In this document: piece by piece, positions 20,414 through 31,387 of the stretch | Numbering within the stretch: position 1 is the stretch's first letter | How the letters are laid out: every line of letters starts with the position of its first letter | NCBI RefSeq assembly: GCF_024868665.1 | Contig: NC_079895.1 | Coordinates: 7,013,069 to 7,077,068, forward strand | Reading direction: 5' to 3' | Length of the DNA stretch: 64,000 nucleotides | From: Triplophysa rosa | Taxonomy: Eukaryota > Chordata > Actinopteri > Cypriniformes > Nemacheilidae | The notes under the pieces: generated by a model | The model's input: only the letters and a program-made list of their open reading frames with translations | Databases searched by the model: none | Told to the model about the DNA's origin: nothing | Translations under genes and position numbers: made by a program

Positions 20414-21234
20414 TGATGACATAAATAATGAAGTCGGCATCAGAGGGTTTACCCTGCGCTTGTCGAGTTTATTTGCTGCGAGAATTGCTTGTTTTTACAG
20501 AAGTTTTAATTGAGCGATGTTTGATCGATTTAAAAATGTCATGTTGTATTCTAACTGCTGTATTTATGTGTGTATCTTCAAACGATCAATACTCTGTTAG
20601 TTGCAGAACTGTTGCGCCGATCAATTATTATGACGTAAAGTGTGTTTCCTGTACGTTTTTACCTCAGTTTGAATGATTTCATTACCCACTTGTAGTAGCG
20701 CAAATCCATTGAACATTTGCAAAACGTACAAATGTTTTGAGATGGAAGGTGAAGGGCAGCCTCGGTTGAGTGGGAGGGCCTGGTCACTGTAAGGGTCTGC
20801 AATTATTTCAAAGTGAATTTTATTGACGAGCGCGAGGCTCCATCAATCACCCGCTATCTGCTGACAGACCACCACCGCTGTCCTCCCTGAGTGCCCAGCT
20901 GGCCTCGTGCCAGAGAAGAGTCGCATGAAGACGGTACGGGCAGAATCTGCGAGCCATCAAGCAAGAAGTGACACAGATGCTTTTGTGGCTCGTACTGCAA
21001 AGCTCGTGAAATCAATTTGTGCTGCTGTCAGGAGTCGGGAACCTGCACATCAATGCGTTTTCATCAGCATTATAACTTCTTTAAAAAAACATGCTGTGAT
21101 ATAACCAAAATTACGTCTTGCACAAACTCTGCACTCAGCTCGGTGATAAATAAGGTTGTCCGAGACGGCGAGGAAGGACAAATTTATTTGGAAAAATGGG
21201 CACATTGCAATTCCAAAAAACTGTCGCTGCTGTC

Positions 21235-21420
21235 CTACTGAAACCTTGTATTGACATATTTCGTGATTTTTATTGTTTTTCCTAAATCATTATTATTAGT
21301 CACCCTTTACGTTTGTCACTGGGTTTTGCAAATATGTAAGCAATAAAAAAGTTATTGTCAACTTTGACACAGTATTTAATCATTTCATACTTCCTAAAAA
21401 CAGCAGATTTGGAGGTTATG
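21235..21420 (+). repeat. Interspersed repeat, copy 1 of 2
   Basis: Shares ATTATTATTAGTCACCCTTT and GTTTGTCACTGGGTTTTGCA, with flanking similarity, with 34485-34665 in the same orientation. Non-coding, family unknown. Confidence 0.7.
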
Positions 21421-23615
21421 GAAGGTCAGTGATAATATACAGAATTTTAAACACCATGTTGTTTTTTCGTATTTTTGTTTTTCTTTTATTTATGTATATC
21501 TATATTGTTGACTTTTACAAGAAATCAAAATTGACCGTATTTACTTTTTGTTTAGCCATGCAAGTAGGCCCACCCCCCCCCCAAAAAAAACAGGCTTCGT
21601 TTAAAATCTGGAAATGAATTTCCAATCTGGAGTGGCAAATCCTTTGATGACATCAGTTTGGGGTTGAACATCCGTACATTATCCTTTAAAACTACTATTA
21701 TACTTCCAAATATCTGACAGAATTCATTAAGGAAGTTTTTGTTCTTCTCTGTTAACTTTTCTGGTAGTGGGTTCAATTTGCAGAGAACACACAAACTTAT
21801 AAAACGTTTATCTTAAATGCAGCGTGAGCTGCTTTGGATTAAAAAGCGCCTTTCAAATGTGTGCAAAGAGGTGTATTCACGTCATGTGTATGAATTCCAT
21901 TTTTAATGCATTTTTAAAATAACTAATAGTTCCCATAACACTAAAAGAAAAAGAAATAGCATCACATCATTAAACTGCAGATCTGGCTCTATACTTCCCG
22001 ATGGGTTCCCTGCATGCCAAAAATTGGAGTTAATCAGATTACACAATACCAGCATCAGTTTGCATCCGAGTCTAACACAGCTATATCCCGCTGTTATTTT
22101 CTCTATACAATCAATGTTCTGTCTGAAAAACACAGTGGGGAACATCTGATAAACATTATTTTTTCCAAGATGTATATGAACAAAGCTGAAATTGTTTTGG
22201 GTGTTTGGGATCCACGGGGAGAAAGCCGGAGACGTGTTTGCATGCTTATAAGATGAGCAAACCAGACACTTCGAGTGGGTCTCAGAGCCATAAACGGCTC
22301 TGCTTTTCAACACAGAATATCTCCTTTATTCTCAGAGGAAAAGAGAGCAGTGTGGCTCCTAGAAATAAAATGCTTTGAAATGATTGATACCAACTGTGAC
22401 CAGGTGTCACAAATTGAGTCTCTCAAGTATACAAGAACTGTACACTAGCCAAAGGAATATCACCTGTCAAGAACATGTCCTGGTGATATACCCCAAATTA
22501 AATAAAAAAAATCACATTTCGTTTGATGAACATGAAACATGTCTATTAAGGTTTCTTATGCTACAGTGTGAATATTGTTTTTAATTTTGTTAAGATGCAA
22601 AGTTTCATACTTTTAGAAGTTTTCTGTTCACTGACTCCTCTGGAAGTCAATTTAGCAGTTCAGATATGACCAGTGAACAGTGTGTTCACCTTCTTGTTTG
22701 CATGTGAAATTAAAGAATGGGTGGGTGACTATAATTGGTCAGTGATAAAGGGTCCTTTTCCCCTCCGGAGCGTTCACATTAATGAAAGCAGGAGCAGAAG
22801 CAAATGATGTTAAATGACCTCACTGAACCTCTATTATATATTCTGCAGAGAAAACGTTCAGCCGGAACGCCACGAAAAGTCTCATCCGAATGTCCTCAGA
22901 AGTTCTTTGTTTAGTGGGGCATTCATTTAACAAACTTTTAGTTTTTTTCTTCATACCGTACTGCATGACGACAGTCAATAATGATCAAATATGTTCTAAA
23001 TTTTAGGTTGCAAAAGAAGACACAACACAAAATGGAAAATTGCCTTTGACATCTCTGGAAAATATTACAGAGCAATACCGAGACTCTGAGTTAAAGCTTA
23101 TCTTACAACAAGGAACTCTTGAATTCTGTCATTTAAAAAAAGCAAAAAACTTCACTTCAAAAGTATGTTGTTAATATTGTTTAAGAAAGTTTCTATACCA
23201 GCACTGCGGTACAAAAGAGGAACAAATGAACTGAATCTTTTATAGAGCTACAACTTTCCATCATAAAACACACTCCAAGCTTTTATTGCTGCTCTTGTGA
23301 AACAAGAATTCCTGAGAACTTTGTGTCAGAACAATAAAAAAGCACTCAAAGCATAAAACTTTAAAACAAGAGGGAGAAGAGAACAGGTTTTAAGAAGCAA
23401 GATAACGGAAAGGCGGCCGCTGCTTCAGCACGATTCACTAACCGAATCAACCGCTTTGACCGCGTACCGAATGTTGTGCTGTCAGTTCATGACTATACTG
23501 TAGAAAAATATGAATCTGTCAAAACTGGAAGCCTTCCGGCAAGCTCTAAGTTAATAGGCCAACTTTGTGCAATTTCCAGGAGAAAAATCGCAAAAACAAA
23601 GTCATGTTTACAAGG

Positions 23616-23755
23616 TTGACACATTCACGTATGGCAGATGCTTTCATGCAAAGAGACACTGTGAATTCAAGGTATACGTTTAATCAGTATTCACTTTCAC
23701 TGGGAACTGAGCATCTTGTGCTAGTGTCATGCTCTATCGGTTGAGCAACAGAAAC
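23616..23755 (-). repeat. Old tRNA-derived SINE
   Basis: On the minus strand an A-box-like GTTGCTCAACCGATAGAGCA is followed by a degraded body and the tail motif GCATCTGCCATACGTGAATG. Confidence 0.5.
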
Positions 23756-24304
23756 AAGAGTAAAGTCACTGAACTTGACGTAATAGACTTTATTTTTAAC
23801 TGTTAGACATGCAAAAATTCTGATCATAGCGTAAACACATTCTTCAGTATTTTTCTAGTGTTTTCTGTACAGCATTGCTGTTCATGCTTCTCTCTTATTG
23901 TGGTGCGAAAAATATATTTCCAGTATCTGGTTGCTGGATGCCGGCTTACATGTTGTTCAAGTCTCTTAAGTGAACCGTTTCTTGTTTATGACTCACAGAA
24001 AGGACAAGAGTGATGCTCTCATAATATATGGACTTTGTCAGAGTACATAGATGCTGATAATATATTCTATTGCCTCTGCATAGAACCACACGTCTCTAAC
24101 ATTATTAGATGTGATTTCTGCAGGTCAGTATATGTAGCGATGCTGTAAATTGATCTTGATTAAGAGAAGTGTAGAACACTGCAAAAAGACCATACCACCT
24201 GCTTGTCAACATATACTGATCTATCACCCCTCTTCATCCCATTGGTCATTTCACCAAACAAGATGCTGAGCTGGAAGGTTTAGTCCACAGCACTCTGTAT
24301 ACTT

Positions 24305-24730
24305 AAAGGGATAGTTCACCCAAAATTGACAATTCTGTCATGATTTACTCACCCAGTTTAGATGTCCCAAACCTGTATACATTTCATTGTTCGTTTGAAC
24401 ACTAAGAAAGATGTTTGGAAGTATGTTAGCAAATGACGGTTCTGAGGCAGCATTGACTACGATAGTAGGAAAAATGACAATGATAGTCAAAAGTGCCACA
24501 GAACTGTTTGCTTACATTCTTCAAAATGTCTTCTTTTGAACAAACAGAGAACAAAGACATTTATAAAGCAGTTTTATGTTATGGTGGACAAGAACGGTTT
24601 GGTTAAAAGCGTTCTTCCAAATATCTTTCTCTGTATTCATCATAACAAAGAAATTGATACAGATTTGGAACAACTTGAGGGTGAGTAAATGAAGACAGAA
24701 TTTTAATTTTTGGGTGAACTGTCCCTTTAA
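24305..24730. mobile_element. Cyprinid 'TAGTTCACCC' MITE, complete copy
   Basis: It starts AAAGGGATAGTTCACCCAAA and ends TTTTTGGGTGAACTGTCCCT followed by TTAA. TTTACTCACC and GGTGAGTAAA sub-terminal blocks are mirrored. The central segment is longer than in other copies. Confidence 0.9.
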
Positions 24731-24759
24731 GGTAAAAACGCATCGCTTGTATCGCGTAA

Positions 24760-24830
24760 GTTTTCCTCACTCTTGTAAGTTGCTTTGGATAAAAGCATCG
24801 GGCAAATATCTAAATGTAAATGTTACAATT
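24760..24830 (+). repeat. SINE 3' tail fragment
   Basis: TGTAAGTTGCTTTGGATAAA and AGCATCGGGCAAATATCTAA are the conserved SINE tail in plus orientation. It lies just right of the MITE at 24305-24730. A similar, weaker trace is at 25135-25180. Confidence 0.65.
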
Positions 24831-25848
24831 ATGAGATGTAATACGAATGTTGTCTTACAGAAATCTTTACAATAACAAACAACAACAAAAACACTGTAAA
24901 ATGTCACAAAACAGTAAGAAGTCAAAAGGTCCACGACAATAAATTGACACCTTAGTGGTTCAAAATCTGGGTTACACTGTAAAAAAATGATGTCTTCAAT
25001 AGGTCACGTCAACATGATTTTACAGGCATCATTTAGGAAAAAAACGTTTTATAGTTAGTCAAGATTTAAAAGAAACGTTAAAACGATTTGTACAGGCAAT
25101 TTAGTTCAAATGTAAGACAATGTCTTTGTACCGTTGAAGCTGTGTACTTTAAGATGCTCTGGATAGAAGCTTATCATCTCAGTGACTAATGATTAATTAG
25201 TATCTCTGTGCACTGGCAGCATCTCACAGGTATGATCAGTCTGGCAGGTGAGCGGCCATGGCATCTGTCATGATGCTTTTGCTACCAGTTTGGCCTCTAC
25301 TGCAAGGACAGGTTAATGGAGCCCGTGACCGCACACAACTGCCCATGATATTTCTTGCTATTTCTATTCCCCACACTTATGATTGAACAGATCAAGTCCT
25401 GACCTGTCGGCCTTTAACATGTCTATGTCACAGCACACCTCACTTTCTTCTGTCTCATTCATGAGTGAACAAAACACTTGTACATGATTGTTACAATCTA
25501 CACATGCGGACACACGTCTTTCATGAACAAATTTCATAAAGCTTGCATTTGTGAGTCCAATATTTACCAAAACCAATGTCATCAGGTTACACGTCCCCAG
25601 AGAAACGGGAGGTTATGCAGCAATCACGTGTTTCAAGTTGAATTATGGGAAGAAAATTGTAGTTATGTGATATTGAAGGAATAATTCACTTTGAAATTCT
25701 GTTTCAAACCAATATGCTGATGTTTATTTATATTTGTATGGAACACAGAGTATTTAGCTATTTTTCATTTGATAACAGTGTCATGACCGTGTATGTTAAA
25801 CATTTCAAACGGACCACAAACACCTTAAAATCACCATTAATAAGTATT

Positions 25849-26111
25849 GGTAACACTTCAGTATAGGGACCAATTCTCACTATTAACAGCTGCTTATTAG
25901 CATGCATATTATTAGAATATTGGCTGTTTATTAGCACTTATAAAGCACATATTCTGCATGACCATATTCTACATCCCTAATACCCAATACCTAAACCTAA
26001 CAACTATCATACTAACTATTAATAAGCACCAAATTAAGAGTTTATTGAGGCAAAAGTCGTAGTTAATGGTTTGTTAATAGTGAGAATTGGACATTAAAAT
26101 AAAGTGTGACC
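25849..26111. mobile_element. MITE with GGTAACACTT / AAAGTGTGACC ends
   Basis: Terminal inverted repeats GGTAACACTTCAGTATAGGG and AAAATAAAGTGTGACC. The interior has the familiar fish-repeat blocks AGAATATTGGCTGTTTATTA and AAAGTCGTAGTTAATGG. AGTATT occurs on both sides. Confidence 0.8.
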
Positions 26112-27094
26112 GTAGTATTTATTACAATGGTCCGATTCCAAGATTCTCAGTAATCGTAGTCCTACAAAGCTATGTACTAAAATATAATTTCTTCAAATAA
26201 CTCATGGTTACACAGAGAACAATAGCAGCCTATGAGCATGACAAAGTTTAGACTTTGCACACCATGAATGATTATTTTAATATCTTAGCATCGTAAACCC
26301 ATTTGTATACCCTGTATTATAGGCCAAACTTAAAATGCTCGCACAAAATGTTCCTTCTCTCTATCCAATAACACAAATTTAGCTTGCTGCATGCCATGGT
26401 CATTATATTAAGCTTATGCTACCAAGATCTCTGCATTAGTAAAGCATGACTGTCAGAGACTGCGTGTCGTGGGATTAAATGAGAAGACTGCCTGATCAAA
26501 GACTCTATCACTGTCCTGACCCCTCCATTTCCACTTGCCTGCAGCTCTTAATTGTGTAAAGTGCTGCTTTGGTTTTACCACGTATTCATGCATTACAGAA
26601 TTATAGCTGCACAACTGAATCCAAACACGCCGTCTGTTGTTGGAACAAAAGCGACTCACCTTGATGAGATTCAGCCAAGATGAGTCCCCATCTGAACCGA
26701 TGCACACAGATTCTTATCAAGCTCCATTATGTTTTGTTGGCTCTACCCTGCGATGTTTCATGCCTAGCTTCTTACTCAGCGGGCGGTCACAGTCAGGGAT
26801 GGAGCGAGATGGCTGGTTATGCCTTTGTGACCATCCTGCCAGCCATCTGGTGCTCGCCGAAATCATGTAGATGATTTCCTTGAGACTTCCTTGAGATCTT
26901 TCCTAGATCTCAATCCTTGAGACTTAAAACAATGACAATGCAATGAGACATCAGAAACAGTTACTTATAGTTGACAACCTGGATTTGACGGTATAGTTTA
27001 AGAACAAAAGAAGAGTGATGATAAGTGCAGGTGGTAATACTGTGATACAGTACTGTAATGTATTTATTATTTCAAGATATACAGTATGTACATT

Positions 27095-27440
27095 CACAAA
27101 AACAATCCGTAAAAAAATGAAATTTTCTGTCAGCTGGAGCGACAGAAATATACTGTAAAATAACATTTTTCCCTGTAAAATTACAGGATATAAGGATATA
27201 TATAATAAATTGTTTTTTCTTGTAAATTTGCAGTCTTTTTTGTAATTTTACGGTATTGACCATATTTCAAAAATACATAAAGATCTGTAAAAAAACAGTA
27301 AGATTTTGTCTTTCTTTCTTTTTACATTTTAAGTGGAAAATCTGTAAAAAAGAAAATAACAGAAAAATTCTGTAAACATTTTTTTTTACAAATAATACCA
27401 CGATATTAACATGGTACATATCTAAAACAAAAACAGATTT
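27095..27440. repeat. AT-rich repeat with ACTGTAAAA / TTTTACGGT words
   Basis: Recurrent TACTGTAAAAT, TTTTACGGTATTG and CTGTAAAAAA words, and a TCTGTCAGCTGGAGCGACAG core shared with 10044-10194. Boundaries approximate. Confidence 0.5.
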
Positions 27441-28950
27441 TTTTTACCATACAACAACCTGTTGGCACTGTTCTTTTAATGATGCATGATTTTTGTGTTG
27501 TCCTGGGCAACATCGTTTTTAAGTTAATAAATAAAAACAGTACAATTTTATAATTCTTCATAAAAAATAAAGCTATTCGATTCTCCGGGGGTATGTCAAT
27601 TTAAGTGCACAACATCTTATATTTCTGGTCGTATATATTTGGTCATATTGTTCATATGACAAGGGTGATGTTTAACTGTCACGGTGCAAGTCATCTGCAA
27701 AACATCCTTCTGGAAAAGATGTGTAGAGCATATAAGGACCGAATGCTGAAACAGAAAACAAATCGATGCCTATAAAACCGTCACCTAGACTGACAGCAGG
27801 CTCTTTTTACAACAGAGCGTCATGTGCTCAAGAACAGAAACCGTGTCGGAAAAGAACGCACGAATGGAAAACAAAGCCAAAATGGATTTTATAAAATTGC
27901 TTGTCACCTAATGAAAACACTGTTTAAGTCAATCTTCTCCCAGAATGCCTGTCGCTGCTGTCATCATCATTGACAAGTATACCACTTGAGATTGAGGCTT
28001 TTGTGTGCTGAAAACTCACCACACGACATGCGAAAACGCTGCTTTTTGGTATTCAGGTATGGTGGTAGAAAGGGATCAATGTTCTCTCAATGATCTGACA
28101 GGAGTGCTATGATACAAAAGCAAATGGAAGAATTTCAATACTTATTCTTTGAAAGGATGAAAAAGTTGGACTTCAAAAAGTGAAGGGAAAACACTTTAAA
28201 ACGTACATGAGGTCTCTGAGGATTGTTATTATGCTTGACGCAGCTTTTACATGAAATATCACCTCAGAGTATGAAGTATTTTCTACATCACTAACAAAAT
28301 GGTATATTATTTTTACAGACAAGTCATCCTCCTCCAAAAATCACTGGCTGATTCAAAAGTTGTCAGGTCAGACCATTCAAACAAACAGATGTTTTAAAAG
28401 TGCCACTTATCCACACCTTTAAACTTTTGCAATTCAGTCAGTGAATGGTTTTCTTATATTGGTAAATCTAAACCAATATAAACAATTAAACACACTAGTC
28501 CAATTTCATACAAAACTTCAATTGAATAATCAAAATAATAAAACATTCTACAGCAGAGCATAAGTACACACATTCTATTGGCTATAGTGTAGATGTTTTA
28601 TTGATTTTCATGACATTCGCAGGACCGGAGAATTACAGTTTTAAAAAGCTCCTAATATTTGAGATTCACCATGAAGCTGGCAAATCTGGCACATGAACCT
28701 GGCATAAGAGAAAGTGTTTTTACTTATAAATAACACACACTTGACCTTTTAATGCTTCCCCTACACTGTCAGAACATTTCTTTTCTAAAAGTATAGTAGT
28801 ACACGAACATTGATATAACGCACTTCTCTCGGCACAAAATTAAACTGAAGTTACAAGCAACATCATTGATTTTTTTTGTACTTTTACACACAAGAACAAA
28901 GCACAACAGAAGCTATTAAATGAGAAGACTAAACAATAGTCCAATAGCCA

Positions 28951-29160
28951 TGTTAAATGGGTAGTTGACAAATAAACAGCAAGATGTGTCCTATATGGTG
29001 TGACTGCCAAAATTAATTAGAGAAATTATTATAATAACATATTATTAAGATCTAAAATATAAAATATCATTAGAGAGATTTATTTTCAATCTTTGTTTTT
29101 TTTTGCTGTCACACCATGGAGCACATGTACAGTTTATTTGTCAGCTACCCAAATACTGTA
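28951..29160. repeat. Inverted repeat at the slc49a4 3' end
   Basis: The left arm (28955-29012) GGGTAGTTGACAAATAAACA ... ATGGTGTGACTGCC matches the complement of 29103-29152, GGGTAGCTGACAAATAAACT ... ATGGTGTGACAGC, with a few mismatches and gaps. About 90 bp of AT-rich DNA separates the arms. Confidence 0.85.
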
Positions 29161-31271
29161 TAATAATCGGAAGGTTTTTTTTTCGGTTGGTGTCCTTGTA
29201 CAATATGGAACTCCTGAGCGTACATTCTGGTTCTGAATACCAACCCTGATGTCATCGATGATCTCATGATTTGGAGAGCGTGGGACATCATGGTGTGTTT
29301 GCAAACGATGAGCTCATAACTGAAAACGCCCACGCTTTTGGTGTGGTTCCTCGCACCAAAAACATGCTACACTGCTTGTGCCGTTATTTCAACATCGTGA
29401 TAGAGTGGAAAAAAGACAAATAGTTTCTTTTTAAAAACATCTTTTTAATAAGGTGCTAAAAATCCTCGACATGTATTTGCATAAAGACAAGGGCATGTAC
29501 GACCAGTGCCACTTACAGTAAGATTAACGTTCCAATGACGGAACAAAGCACAAGCAGACATCACAGTAGAGTAAAGGACAAAAACAAAGGTTACTGGTAA
29601 TTAAAGCAATGTTAACGGCAGGTAAGAGACAGAAACTTCTGTACAGTTAAAAGAAAGTGTTTTAACAAGAAAAGATCGGAACGGTGTTTCCAAGTTGTTG
29701 CAAATGTGGGTGCTAAAATGATTCAATATGTCCATAAAATGCTGTTCTTTTTTCCATCGCTGATAACAGTGAAACGGTTCTCTAATTGTAGAAGATTCAC
29801 TGAGGTCAACACAAAGTCCAACACCAGTCCTCTTCAGAGATTCTGCCTTTGGAGAAGTCTCGAGACACCAAATTACACATTTCACCCATCATGCAGCTAA
29901 TGCAGGTGACACAACCCAGAATCAGACGGGGGTCATTTTAAACTGGCTCAGGGGAATACTTGAAGAGACAGAGAGAGTAGATCAGCAGTAGAGAAACTCT
30001 TCCACCACTCGAGTGAAAGCAGTGATCTACTTATCATTAAACCGAGTTCACGGGTCAGATGTTTAGAGGGAATATTGCACTCTTCGTTGCTTGAGGTTAT
30101 GCCACAATTCACAAATCACGAACGGTCAACTTCACGGCACTTATTGCTGGTGAATAGCGTTTTACTGCTCCAGAAGTCCGTAGCGCCATGTTTAAAACGC
30201 TGTTCTGCAATAACATTTAGACGTAAAAACCATTATCAGTCCCCCTTTGTCAACATTAGTGTATTAATCCCTAAAATTAGTCAATAAATTACATTTAAAT
30301 CGGCTGAAAACATGACAGATTGCATAAAATTCTATTTTCATTTCTCCCCCCAAACCAAACCAAACAAAACAAATGCAGACTTGTGCAACAGACACCCACT
30401 TTGTGCATGCTACAGCTTTAAACCGAGCCGTAAGGTTGAGTGGCACAAGCTGCTACTATCTTTCATTGAATATGATACATCTCTCTTTGACAAGATCTAT
30501 AACCTCAGAAACCTTGAGGTAATGTGCGGTACATTTGGATCCAGGCTTAAAAATCTAAAGGCTTGCCCAACCACAGCATTCCACGCTACATTTGTTAGCC
30601 TGCTAGCTAAGTGCCACAGAAAAAATAAAAAGAGTATGGGGGATAAACTATCCTCTGCATAATATGGATTGCTAAGGAAAACAGGAAAACTGCATATGTC
30701 ACATATTGACAGGCCTATCACAGGTCAATTAGAGCCTGCATCCCATAGGCTATTCACAAGTGACATTAGAGAACTAAGAGGTCCCGGTCCACAGACGTCT
30801 GGATCTCCCGCCAGGCAGCTAATTAAGCTTGTCTATAATTATCCATTACGCTCCCATTAGATGTCGCGAGAACGCTGTAGGAGCCATCACCATGGGGCAC
30901 TGCCAAATCCATGAGTATCAACTCGTGCCAGTATCTCTAAGCATCTCGAAGTCTCTCTCATGCTGACAGTATGTAAACACATAATGACCACTGATACTTT
31001 AAAAAACCGGTAAAAAAACCCCCGAAAAAATATATCAAGCGAAAGGTAAAGGTCAAGTGAAAAGGTAAGGATCTACACTTCCTTTCTCCTTTCTTCTGTT
31101 TGCGTAGTTATGATGCTAACACAATGCACTGCTGGTCACAGCCTATATTTCACAACAACAACATCTTTTAAAAACACAGATCCATAAAAATGAGCTGTTG
31201 TGTGCTCTTCGCAACATAGTTCCCCAAAAAAGGCAAGACTTCAGCCGTCTGTTAAAGATAAGCTTGCGTGC
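29110..31271 (-). other. slc49a4: Probable slc49a4 3' UTR
   Basis: Repeat-poor unique DNA follows the stop. On the minus strand the first AATAAA is at 29138-29133, about 2.1 kb from the stop; ATTAAA occurs at 29449-29444 and further AATAAA at 29084-29079 and 28602-28597. The end is therefore placed near 29,110, with longer forms possible. No other gene is seen in the stretch. Confidence 0.5.
29133..29138 (-). terminator. Candidate poly(A) signal of slc49a4
   Basis: This is AATAAA on the minus strand, the first after the stop codon. It lies in the right arm of an inverted repeat (28951-29160). Confidence 0.45.
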
Positions 31272-31387
31272 TCAGACCGAAACAAAGATGTCCAAATAAA
31301 GGCGGTCGTATGATTCCCTGAAGAAGAGGAGGAGGAGGAGACTGAAGATGCAGGAACCTGTTAGACACCAGTTCAACCAGGATAACT
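31272..31387 (-). CDS. slc49a4: slc49a4 exon 9 (last coding exon)
   Basis: The acceptor is ctttttcag. The exon encodes [20 protein letters not shown] (helix 12) and [17 protein letters not shown], with stop TGA at 31274-31272. The tail [10 protein letters not shown] is the family's conserved C-terminus. The exon is too short to appear as a stand-alone open frame of 60 codons. It is 6.9 kb from the previous exon. Confidence 0.95.

Larger units (their letters stand above)
18976..28950. other. Intergenic region between the convergent genes
   Basis: No coding frame with recognisable content. It contains the 1.16-kb element at 19250, a repeat at 21235, SINE relics at 23616 and 24760, a MITE at 24305, a repeat at 25849 and a diffuse repeat at 27095. 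The remaining stretches (20700-21200, 21430-23600, 26120-27080, 27450-28950) look unique. Confidence 0.7.
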
